Assembly: GCA_022866015.1 (NCBI GenBank)
Contig: JALHTX010000112.1
Location: 1-5,279, forward strand
DNA: 5,279 nucleotides
Direction of reading: 5' to 3'
From: Thermoplasmatota archaeon
GTDB lineage: Archaea > Thermoplasmatota > E2 > DHVEG-1
A program made the position numbers and the translations under genes. Shown piece after piece: positions 1-5,279 of this stretch; position 1 is the first letter of the stretch, and every line of letters starts with the position of its first letter. Below the pieces are notes generated by a model. It saw nothing but the letters and a program-made list of their open reading frames with translations, made no database searches and had not been told where the DNA came from.

Positions 1-769
1 GACCATACTCATCAGTATAACCAGTATCAAAAGTATCAATTATTTTATCCTGAATCTCATAATGAAGATAGCTTTCCTCAACAAAATAATGTTTAGTAGG
101 ACCCGGTCCACCAACAAGAATTCCTTTAATGTTTTCCTCCTGTTTAAAAATCTCACTTGCTGCTTCACCACATTTAACAAACCATTCATGAGCTGCTATC
201 TCTGTGAGACGCTCAAAACGACGTTGAGACTGCCCACCTCGGCCATGTTTACCAGGAACCTGACTAGTCATATATTTCAAAAGCTCAATATGACTACCTT
301 TCAGAATTCCAATAGTACATTCACGCCGATCCAAAAGAAGAAGGCCATAAATTTCATTTTCAACAAGTATCGCCTCCAATGGTTCAAGATAAAACACCGA
401 ATCACAACGATAAAGAAAAATAGTAATAGGCTGCGGCGGCTCAATAACAAATGCAATCATTTCAGTTTTGTCGGCACCAACGATTTTATGACCAACAAAA
501 AAAACAATACCGTTTTCAGGCGGTCGTTTAAAATTTTTAAGGCGGCTCATGATCGACTCTATTGCAGAAAGAACATTTTTCATAGTAGTCTTAGATTTTA
601 TATTCTGAGATTGAGAATACTCGTTACGAAGATAAGCTGTAACATCATAGATTTGTTTACTAGGTGGAACATATAATGATATAAGCTCAGTATGCCGACC
701 TTTTGCTTGTTTAAGCTCCTCAAGTTTTCGCTTAAGATCGTATTTCTGTCGTTGCGTCATCTCAGTCAT
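1..769 (-). CDS. prf1: Peptide chain release factor aRF1 (eRF1 family), C-terminally truncated by window edge
   Basis: Recognises stop codons in the ribosomal A site and triggers peptidyl-tRNA hydrolysis; the archaeal factor is the homologue of eukaryotic eRF1 and works in the cytoplasm with aEF1A. Reading leftward from ATG at 769, 256 codons are visible. Seen directly: NIKS stop-codon recognition motif at residues 56-59, the YxCxxxF motif at 120-126 (Tyr120, Cys122, Phe126), the catalytic GGQ loop at 178-180 within GRGGQSQRRFER, and a GGPGPTK segment at 220-226 that begins domain 3. The equivalent of the GTx loop reads GRHTEL at 24-29. Family members are around 415 residues, so roughly 160 C-terminal residues lie outside the window. 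The start at 769 is preferred over the in-frame ATG at 760 because a GGTG-containing Shine-Dalgarno-like element (779-786) lies about 10 bases upstream of it. The gene follows aCPSF2 on the same strand after 75 bp. Identification is very secure. Confidence 0.96.
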   Translation of the reverse strand, partial: MTEMTQRQKYDLKRKLEELKQAKGRHTELISLYVPPSKQIYDVTAYLRNEYSQSQNIKSKTTMKNVLSAIESIMSRLKNFKRPPENGIVFFVGHKIVGADKTEMIAFVIEPPQPITIFLYRCDSVFYLEPLEAILVENEIYGLLLLDRRECTIGILKGSHIELLKYMTSQVPGKHGRGGQSQRRFERLTEIAAHEWFVKCGEAASEIFKQEENIKGILVGGPGPTKHYFVEESYLHYEIQDKIIDTFDTGYTDEYG

Positions 770-778
770 TTTTCTTAT

Positions 779-825
779 TTCACCTTTATTTTCTTAAATA
801 TTTATTATAAATAAAATATGATTAT
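779..825 (-). promoter_or_regulatory. Putative archaeal promoter (TATA-like) and ribosome binding site of aRF1
   Basis: On the minus strand the 75-bp gap upstream of aRF1 contains a run of A/T with a TATA-like core at about 802-820 (TTTATTTATAATAA on the minus strand). About 25 bp further downstream in the direction of transcription lies an AAGGTGAA element (779-786) resembling the archaeal Shine-Dalgarno consensus. This would place a start site only about 10-20 bases ahead of the ATG. It suggests that aRF1 can be transcribed independently of aCPSF2. The whole gap is AT-rich, so the exact TATA box is uncertain. Confidence 0.4.
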
Positions 826-844
826 AAGGTTTATTAAAAACACG

Positions 845-2092
845 TCACAAATTCACTATTTCCCCGGTCTTAGGTGTTAAAACCTCAGCAAACTCACTAA
901 GAGGGCCAACTAGTGCCTCGCGATTATCACTATGCATAAGAATAATTTTTTCAGGGCTACATTTCTTTGCAAAATCAACAAGTTCGCTGTGCCCTGCATG
1001 AGCAGAGAAATCAAAATATTCAACCTCGCAGTCTACTTTTTCTTTAACACCATAAAAATTAAGCATTTTATGATCAAAAAGAAGGCGAGCGTTACTTTCT
1101 GGGACTTGATAACCTGTTAAAAGAACAGCATTTTTTTTATCATCTTTAAGTTTATTCATATAACTAAGAACAGGACCGCCATCCATCATACCACTAGATG
1201 TAAGAATAACTTCTGCTTTTTTCGTGGCAAGTTTTCTGCCATGATCAGAGTGAACCATGTTTATTTTATTAAGCGCTTTACGTAACTCATCGGGTGATTT
1301 TAAAAAACGAGGATATTTCAAAAAAATCTTTGAAACTTTTTGACCCATCCCGTCAAACCAAACATTATAACCAGATTTTCTTAAAACCATTGCAATCTCC
1401 TGAGAACGAGAAACAGCAAAAGCAGGAAGAATTGCTATGCCACCTCTGGTTACAACCTCGTTTATTTTATCAAGCATACTTTTTTCAATTTCTTGTCTTT
1501 TCGCAGGATGATCACGCCCGGCATATGTTCCCTCAAGAAATAGAATGTCGCATGGCACAGGTTTTGTGCCTCTTACAATATTAGTATCAACTGTATTAAA
1601 ATCACCAGTGAAAAGAATTTTTTTATCCCCAACTATTTCAAACATAATAGAACCGGGTATATGCCCAGCATCATGAAAGTATACTTCATTGTTATCTCCT
1701 AATTCTCTTTTCTGTTTAGGGTTAATAGGAGTTACTGCATGCTTTGCTTCTTTGACATCTTCTGGAGTATAAGGTATTGCATAACCTTCGCTTTTTGCAA
1801 TTGTAATACTGTCTTTATGCAAAAGATTTGCAACTTCACCAGTTAATTTTGTTGTAAGAATTTTTTGGTCATATCTGGAAAAAAGCAATGGTATCCCACC
1901 GGAGTGATCAAGATGTGCATGTGTAAGAAGTACAAGGTCAACTGGATCTGGCTGCATTGGATAACTAGGTGGCTTTCGTGGGCTTATACCATATTCAAAT
2001 AAAAGTCTAACATCATCTAATTCTAAAACCATTGCAAGTCTGCCGACTTCTTCACAGCCGCCAAGAAATTGAATCTTTATACTGCCATTCAT
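845..2092 (-). CDS. Beta-CASP metallo-beta-lactamase ribonuclease, aCPSF2-like (CPSF/RNase J superfamily)
   Basis: Predicted zinc-dependent cytoplasmic ribonuclease for RNA 3'-end processing or decay. The 415-residue protein starts straight into the metallo-beta-lactamase fold and lacks the N-terminal KH domains of aCPSF1 (which is over 600 residues), so it fits the short aCPSF2 group; the split from aRNase J is an inference from length and motif wording. Visible motifs: GGCEEVGR at 11-18; motif 1 as LLFEYG with Glu33 where Asp is usual; HAHLDH (58-63), the metal-binding core; His144 in DAGHIPGS; Asp164 in FTGDFNT; beta-CASP motif A Glu187 in LEGTY; the SSGMMDGGP segment at 299-307; motif B His365 in DFSAHAGH; motif C His387 in LMHSD. 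All metal ligands are present, so an active nuclease is expected. The ATG at 2092 has an AGGA element 7 bases upstream (2100-2103). It is divergent from enolase and precedes aRF1. Functional substrates cannot be told from sequence. Confidence 0.93.
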   Translation of the reverse strand: MNGSIKIQFLGGCEEVGRLAMVLELDDVRLLFEYGISPRKPPSYPMQPDPVDLVLLTHAHLDHSGGIPLLFSRYDQKILTTKLTGEVANLLHKDSITIAKSEGYAIPYTPEDVKEAKHAVTPINPKQKRELGDNNEVYFHDAGHIPGSIMFEIVGDKKILFTGDFNTVDTNIVRGTKPVPCDILFLEGTYAGRDHPAKRQEIEKSMLDKINEVVTRGGIAILPAFAVSRSQEIAMVLRKSGYNVWFDGMGQKVSKIFLKYPRFLKSPDELRKALNKINMVHSDHGRKLATKKAEVILTSSGMMDGGPVLSYMNKLKDDKKNAVLLTGYQVPESNARLLFDHKMLNFYGVKEKVDCEVEYFDFSAHAGHSELVDFAKKCSPEKIILMHSDNREALVGPLSEFAEVLTPKTGEIVNL

Positions 2093-2097
2093 CTTTT

Positions 2098-2113
2098 TAT
2101 CCTGAACAGGGTA
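2098..2113. promoter_or_regulatory. Short palindrome overlapping the aCPSF2 ribosome binding site
   Basis: The plus strand reads TATCCTGAACAGGGTA: arms CCTG/CAGG around a central AA, extended by TA/TA with one mismatched pair between. On the minus strand it contains the AGGA that serves as the likely Shine-Dalgarno of aCPSF2, 7 bases before its ATG. It could be a small operator, or a structure limiting ribosome access. A two-base loop makes an RNA hairpin strained, so a DNA-binding site is the better guess. It may also be chance. Confidence 0.25.
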
Positions 2114-2139
2114 ATTTAGAAGGGTTGATTAATGTTTGG

Positions 2140-2337
2140 TCAGTTATTTTTTTCTGGTTTAACCTTTAAAACTGATTCTTCCTTTTCTACAATTATATAT
2201 TTTGTATCTAGTTCGATACTTGCATCAGATATAGTTTTCAAGTATTCACCTTTGAAACGAACATAACCTGGTTTATTAGGTGTTATTAAGCCTTTCTTAA
2301 AAAATATAAAAAAAGTATTATTTGTAGAGGAACAGTT
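2140..2337 (-). pseudogene. NfeD-family C-terminal OB-fold remnant, no start codon
   Basis: Between the two divergent genes the minus strand keeps one frame open for 65 codons, bounded by TAA at 2338-2340 and ending with TGA at 2140-2142. The last 52 residues (from 2298) read as an NfeD C-terminal domain: TPNKPGYVRFKGEYL, then a serine/aspartate turn, alternating strands (YIIVEKEE) and a closing VLKVKP. This follows the pattern GxVrxxGexWxAxS...V.V...G..L.V.P that ends NfeD/membrane serine-protease-associated proteins. No ATG or GTG exists in this frame, and the only TTG (2239-2241) would cut the fold in half. The transmembrane part expected before the domain is absent: the frame runs into an AT tract and then enolase. 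I infer a gene fragment left by a rearrangement, lying 47 bp upstream of aCPSF2. A leaderless or non-AUG small protein is the less likely alternative. The family match is from pattern recognition only. Confidence 0.55.
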
Positions 2338-2378
2338 TTATTAAAGGATTAAATATCATTGGTGTGGAATGAGGATTT
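2299..2378 (+). promoter_or_regulatory. Putative enolase promoter and leader
   Basis: A TATA-like element AAAATATAAAAA lies at about 2301-2312, which would put initiation near 2330 and give a leader of roughly 45-50 bases. A second A/T element, TTAAATAT at 2349-2356, is spaced to give an almost leaderless message instead. GAGGA at 2371-2375 is a partial Shine-Dalgarno with a short 3-base spacer to the ATG at 2379, and GGTG at 2361-2364 is an alternative. Upstream in-frame codons reach a stop (TGA at 2370-2372), which supports the ATG at 2379 as the start. Confidence 0.4.
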
Positions 2379-3668
2379 ATGTCAAATATAAAGAAGATAA
2401 AAGCAAGAGAAGTTCTTGATTCAAGAGGCAACCCTACTGTTGAAGTAGATGTTGTAACAGAGAACGGTATTTTTAGAGCTATAACCCATAGTGGTGCAAG
2501 TGCTGGTCAACATGAAGCACTTGAACTACGTGATAATGATAAATCTCGTTATCTCGGGAAAGGAACCTTAAAAGCTGTAGAAAATGTAAATAAAATTATT
2601 GCCCCAAAACTTATTGGTTTAGATCCTGTAGCACAAGAAACAATTGATAATGTTATGTTAAAACTTGATGGTACTGAAAATAAGGATAAACTTGGTGCTA
2701 ACGCAATCCTTCCTGTTAGTATGGCAGTATGTAAAGCAGGTGCTGCATCAAAAGGTCTTAGTTTATATGAATATGTCGGTGAATTATATGGTATTATACC
2801 TCATATGTTACCTGTGCCAATGTGTAATGTGATAAATGGCGGAAAACATGCAGGTCAAGAAAATAGCATACAAGAACATATGTTGATGCCTACTGGTGCT
2901 AAATGTTTCTGTGAAGGAATCCGTATGGTTTCAGAGTCTTATCATCATCTTGCAAAACTTCTAAAAGAAAAATTTGGTGCAGGTGGTGTTTTAATTGGTG
3001 ACGAGGGTGGTTTTGCACCAGCTAAGATGACATTAGTTGAAGATAGACTTGAAATTATGTTAAAAGCTGTTGAAAACGCAGGATATGAGGGACTTATTAA
3101 AATTGCAATGGATCCTGCAAGCAGCGAATTTTTTTACAATGGAAAATACAAAATTGGTAAAAAATCTTTTTCAGGCGGAGAAATGGTTGATTTCTATGCA
3201 GATCTATGTAAAAAATATCCAATTATAAGTATCGAGGATGGTCTTGCTGAAGATGACTGGAAAAGCTGGGTTTTAATGACAAAAAAACTTGGAGCCAAGG
3301 TTCAAATTGTAGGTGATGATCTTTTTGTAACTAATACCAAACGCATACAAAAAGGAATTGAGCTCGGTGCTGCAAACTCTGTTCTTATAAAGCTTAACCA
3401 GATAGGTAGTGTAACCGAGACACTTAACTCTATAAAAATGGCCCACGACCAAGGTTGGACAGCTGTTGTATCTCACAGAAGTGGTGAGACAGAAGATTAT
3501 TTTATCGCAGACTTAGTAGTTGGAATAAGTGCGGGTCAAATAAAAACAGGTGCACCAGCGCGTTCTGATAGAAATGCAAAATATAATCAATTACTTAGAA
3601 TTGAAGAAGAACTTGGTGATAAAGCAGAATATCCTGGTATTGATTTTAGGCTTGATCATTTAGCATAA
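2379..3668 (+). CDS. eno: Enolase (phosphopyruvate hydratase)
   Basis: Interconverts 2-phosphoglycerate and phosphoenolpyruvate in glycolysis/gluconeogenesis; cytoplasmic, Mg2+-dependent. The 429 residues match the usual full enolase length. Seen directly: N-terminal VLDSRGNPTVEV (12-23), substrate loop SGASAG (38-43) with Ser41, His157 in GGKHAG, Glu166 in IQEH, Glu209 in GDEGGFAP, metal ligands Asp245 (AMDPASSEF), Glu286 (SIEDGL) and Asp313 (GDDLFVTN), catalytic Lys338 (LIKLNQIG), SHRSGETED (365-373) and Lys389 (IKTGAP). Every catalytic and metal-binding position is present, so activity is expected. Oddities: the loop usually reads VPSGASTG but here THSGASAG, and the usual QEFM is QEHM. An ACT-less phosphoglycerate dehydrogenase follows after 45 bp on the same strand, suggesting co-transcription of neighbouring steps of three-carbon metabolism. 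Identification is essentially certain. Confidence 0.98.
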   Translation: MSNIKKIKAREVLDSRGNPTVEVDVVTENGIFRAITHSGASAGQHEALELRDNDKSRYLGKGTLKAVENVNKIIAPKLIGLDPVAQETIDNVMLKLDGTENKDKLGANAILPVSMAVCKAGAASKGLSLYEYVGELYGIIPHMLPVPMCNVINGGKHAGQENSIQEHMLMPTGAKCFCEGIRMVSESYHHLAKLLKEKFGAGGVLIGDEGGFAPAKMTLVEDRLEIMLKAVENAGYEGLIKIAMDPASSEFFYNGKYKIGKKSFSGGEMVDFYADLCKKYPIISIEDGLAEDDWKSWVLMTKKLGAKVQIVGDDLFVTNTKRIQKGIELGAANSVLIKLNQIGSVTETLNSIKMAHDQGWTAVVSHRSGETEDYFIADLVVGISAGQIKTGAPARSDRNAKYNQLLRIEEELGDKAEYPGIDFRLDHLA

Positions 3669-3713
3669 AGATTAATATGTTCTTTTTTATACCTGCCCTT
3701 TAGGGTAATTTTT
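3669..3713 (+). promoter_or_regulatory. Enolase-phosphoglycerate dehydrogenase intergenic spacer with possible internal promoter
   Basis: This 45-bp spacer holds a T-run followed by TATA (about 3683-3692), then CCCT-TT-AGGG (3696-3705), a tiny inverted repeat, and AGGG about 8 bases before the ATG as a weak Shine-Dalgarno. The T-run could terminate some enolase transcripts. The TTTTTTATA element sits about 25 bp before the next start codon, as expected for a nearly leaderless promoter. Simple read-through from enolase is equally compatible. Confidence 0.3.
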
Positions 3714-4667
3714 ATGAAAGTATTAATTACTGATAAAATGGCAGAAGAAGCAGTCCAAGTTTTAAAAAAAGCAGGTCATGATGTAACCTACAATGAAATG
3801 GATGCATTAACTCTTGTAAAAGAAATAGGAAAATATGATGCACTTATGATTCGTAGTCGTACAAAAGCTGTAAAAGAAGTTGTTGAAGCAGGAGCAAAAG
3901 GAAATCTTAAAGTTATTGGCCGCGCAGGAATTGGAGTTGATAATGTTGATATTGAAATCGCAGGAAAGCATAAAATTCCAGTGGTAAATGCTCCAACTGG
4001 TGCAACAGCAAGTGTTGCAGAGTTAACATTTGGCCATATTCTTACACTTTCAAGAAATATTGCTTATGCTGATAAAACCATGAAAAAAGGAGAATGGGCA
4101 AAAAAAACACTTAAAGGTTTTGAATTGGATGGTAAAACACTAGGACTTATTGGAACTGGAAACATTGGAAAATATACAGCAAAACTAGCAAAATGTTTTG
4201 GTATGAAAGTAATTGGTTATGATCCATTTATTTCAAAAGAAAACATGAAAAAAGATAGCATTGAAAAAGTAGATGAAGTTGCACAAATAATGGAAAAATC
4301 AGATTACATAAGTCTTCATATCCCTCATATACCAGCAACTCATCATATTGTTAATGAAGAGATGATTAGTAAAATGAAACCTTCTGCGTATCTAATTAAT
4401 TGTGCTCGTGGTGGAACCATTGATGAAAAAGCATTATATAATGCTTTAAAAAATGGGAAAATTGCAGGTGCCGCACTTGATGTATATGAAAAGGAGCCAC
4501 CCGAAAAAAGTCCTTTATTTGAGCTTGATAATGTTGTATTAACCCCGCACATTGGTGCAAATACAAAAGAAGGGCAAATAAAAGCAGGTACTATTTGTGC
4601 TGAGCAGATAAATAAAGTTCTTGCAGGTAAAAAACCTGATTATTGTGTAAATAGAAAACTTTTATAA
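3714..4667 (+). CDS. serA: D-3-phosphoglycerate dehydrogenase, short form without ACT domain
   Basis: NAD-dependent oxidation of 3-phosphoglycerate to 3-phosphohydroxypyruvate, the first step of the phosphorylated serine pathway; cytoplasmic. The 317-residue protein has the D-isomer 2-hydroxyacid dehydrogenase layout: catalytic N-terminal part (MIRSRTK at 45-51), substrate/cofactor hinge GRAGIGVDNVD (69-79), NAPTGATASVAEL (92-104), Rossmann motif GTGNIG (147-152) with Asp170 ending the next strand (an NAD preference signature), active-site Arg232 in NCARGG, Glu261 in DVYEKEP and His279 in TPHIGA. It ends soon after the catalytic domain, so the ASB and ACT serine-feedback domains of long SerA proteins are absent and classical allosteric serine inhibition is unlikely. 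Another 2-hydroxyacid dehydrogenase specificity (for example glyoxylate or hydroxypyruvate reduction) cannot be excluded, but the VDNVD and NAPTGATAS wording and the enolase neighbour favour the serine route. Confidence 0.88.
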   Translation: MKVLITDKMAEEAVQVLKKAGHDVTYNEMDALTLVKEIGKYDALMIRSRTKAVKEVVEAGAKGNLKVIGRAGIGVDNVDIEIAGKHKIPVVNAPTGATASVAELTFGHILTLSRNIAYADKTMKKGEWAKKTLKGFELDGKTLGLIGTGNIGKYTAKLAKCFGMKVIGYDPFISKENMKKDSIEKVDEVAQIMEKSDYISLHIPHIPATHHIVNEEMISKMKPSAYLINCARGGTIDEKALYNALKNGKIAGAALDVYEKEPPEKSPLFELDNVVLTPHIGANTKEGQIKAGTICAEQINKVLAGKKPDYCVNRKLL

Positions 4668-4709
4668 CATTTTATTTTTTCTTTTTTTATTCTTTAATCT
4701 TTATTTTTT
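4668..4709 (+). terminator. T-rich termination tract after serA
   Basis: Immediately after the serA TAA comes a tract with several T-runs (TTTTATTTTTTC, TTTTTTTATT, TTATTTTTTA) and no obvious GC stem. Archaeal RNA polymerase terminates at such U-rich tracts without needing a hairpin, so this is the likely 3' end of the eno-serA unit. The same A/T stretch may also supply the TATA element for the downstream translin gene. Confidence 0.55.
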
Positions 4710-4750
4710 ATGGAAAACCTTAAAGAGAGAAGACTGTTTTTATCTCTAGT
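4710..4750 (+). promoter_or_regulatory. Leader of the translin gene
   Basis: The 41 bases before the translin ATG lack a convincing Shine-Dalgarno. They hold a weak inverted repeat (AGAGA near 4724-4731 against TCTCT at 4743-4747) and a 14-codon frame that begins with ATG at 4710 and whose TGA (4752-4754) overlaps the translin ATG as ATGA. A TATA-like TTATTTTTTA at 4701-4710 would put initiation around 4735. Any of these could be chance in such AT-rich sequence. Confidence 0.25.
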
Positions 4751-5279
4751 ATGAAAAACCTAGATAAAATCGTAAATAAAATTGAAAAAAACATTGATGG
4801 AAAAGATAAAGTTCGTGAACAAGCGCTTCGCTCTAGTCGTGAAATAATTATTTCTTGTCGCAAGGCAATCCAGAGTGTACATCAGAAGAAAATGAAAGAT
4901 GCACAAAATAATATTAAAAATGCATCTTCAAATTTGCAAACTCTTTATAATTTAACAAAACCACATCCTGAGCTTTTTCATGCTGGTTTTGTAGAGAATG
5001 CTGCTCAAGAACTAGTTGAAGCAAGTTGTCTTTATAATATTATGAACGGAAAAGAGCTTCCAGATCCTGATGAACTGCAGACAACATATAGTAGTTATCT
5101 TATGGGTCTTTGTGATCTTGTTGGTGAGTTACGTCGTACAGCGTTAGATAGCATCCGTAAAGGCGAAGGTAAAAAAGCAGATGAATGTCTTACCATGATG
5201 GAAGAAATATACGATGTAATTATTCGTTTTGATTACCCATCTGGTCTTATTCCAATTAAAAAGAAACAAGATATGGTTA
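4751..5279 (+). CDS. Translin-family protein, C-terminus cut by window edge
   Basis: Archaeal member of the translin/TRAX family, all-helical proteins that assemble into octameric barrels and bind or cleave single-stranded RNA or DNA; the physiological role in archaea is not well settled. 176 codons are visible with no stop, and archaeal family members are about 190-200 residues, so probably only the last 15-25 residues are missing. Recognised segments: VREQALRSSREII (21-33), QELVEASCLYNIMNG (86-100), YLMGLCDLVGELRR (116-129), which is the most diagnostic helix, MMEEIYDVI (149-157) and FDYPSGLIPIKKKQD (160-174). The TRAX-type catalytic acidic residues align with Glu87, Glu90 and Asp122/Glu126 regions, but assigning nuclease activity from this is only inference. 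The start ATG follows a leader without a clear ribosome binding site. It lies 83 bp after serA, beyond a T-rich tract, so it is probably a separate transcription unit. Confidence 0.88.
   Translation, partial: MKNLDKIVNKIEKNIDGKDKVREQALRSSREIIISCRKAIQSVHQKKMKDAQNNIKNASSNLQTLYNLTKPHPELFHAGFVENAAQELVEASCLYNIMNGKELPDPDELQTTYSSYLMGLCDLVGELRRTALDSIRKGEGKKADECLTMMEEIYDVIIRFDYPSGLIPIKKKQDMV

Noticed and set aside
24..90. Possible stop-codon reassignment or missing motif in aRF1
   Set aside because: NIKS, YxCxxxF and GGQ are all standard, which argues for ordinary recognition of all three stops. The GRHTEL wording of the GTx loop is, as far as I recall, within archaeal variation.
62..676. 204-codon open frame on the plus strand
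   Set aside because: It lies entirely antisense to aRF1, whose motifs (NIKS, YxCxxxF, GGQ) are unmistakable. The plus-strand translation is a low-complexity mix with no family resemblance.
932..1584. Two open frames on the plus strand (932-1120 and 1294-1584)
   Set aside because: Both are antisense to the conserved beta-CASP gene and show no recognisable protein features.
2357..2359. Minus-strand ATG upstream of the NfeD-like frame as its possible start
   Set aside because: It is in a different frame and reaches a TAA after 13 codons, so it cannot start the NfeD-like protein without a frameshift.
3273..3476. 67-codon minus-strand frame inside enolase
   Set aside because: It overlaps the most conserved enolase motifs (GDDLFVTN, LIKLNQIG, SHRSG), so it is a shadow of that coding constraint.
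4343..4552. 69-codon minus-strand frame inside serA
   Set aside because: It is antisense to the catalytic Arg/Glu/His region of the dehydrogenase and has no independent support.
1..5279. CRISPR array, tRNA/rRNA genes, insertion sequences or defence genes
   Set aside because: I saw no regularly spaced repeats, no cloverleaf-like or rRNA-like stretches, no transposase motifs and no terminal inverted repeats. The coding space is taken up by housekeeping genes.

Overview
The window is an AT-rich stretch of an archaeal chromosome. The archaeal assignment rests on gene content: an eRF1-type release factor (aRF1), a compact beta-CASP ribonuclease of the aCPSF2 type without KH domains, a short archaeal translin, an ACT-less phosphoglycerate dehydrogenase, and promoter-like TATA elements with T-rich 3' tracts. 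The gene set fits a euryarchaeal-grade organism. I cannot place it more precisely from the sequence alone.

Layout. The left part is transcribed leftward (minus strand): aCPSF2 (845-2092) lies upstream of aRF1, which starts at 769 and runs off the left edge. Upstream of aCPSF2, on the same strand, a short start-less frame (about 2140-2337) encodes what looks like the isolated C-terminal OB-fold of an NfeD-family protein, probably a gene remnant. The right part is transcribed rightward (plus strand): enolase (2379-3668), a short 3-phosphoglycerate dehydrogenase (3714-4667), a T-rich termination tract, and a translin-family gene (from 4751) that runs off the right edge. Region 2093-2378 is therefore a divergent promoter region, with the NfeD remnant embedded in it and abutting the enolase promoter.

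Functional picture. Enolase (2-phosphoglycerate/PEP) and 3-phosphoglycerate dehydrogenase (first step of the phosphorylated serine pathway) act on adjacent points of lower glycolysis/gluconeogenesis and form a plausible two-gene unit with a 45-bp gap. aCPSF2, aRF1 and translin all act on RNA or translation (3'-end processing/decay, stop-codon recognition, single-stranded RNA/DNA binding).

All five main genes look intact in sequence and are housekeeping in character. I found no CRISPR array, mobile element, tRNA/rRNA or candidate new defence system. The items most worth a second look are the NfeD fragment at the strand switch, unusual residues in the enolase substrate loop, a Glu in place of the usual motif-1 Asp in the nuclease, and a palindrome overlapping the nuclease ribosome binding site.
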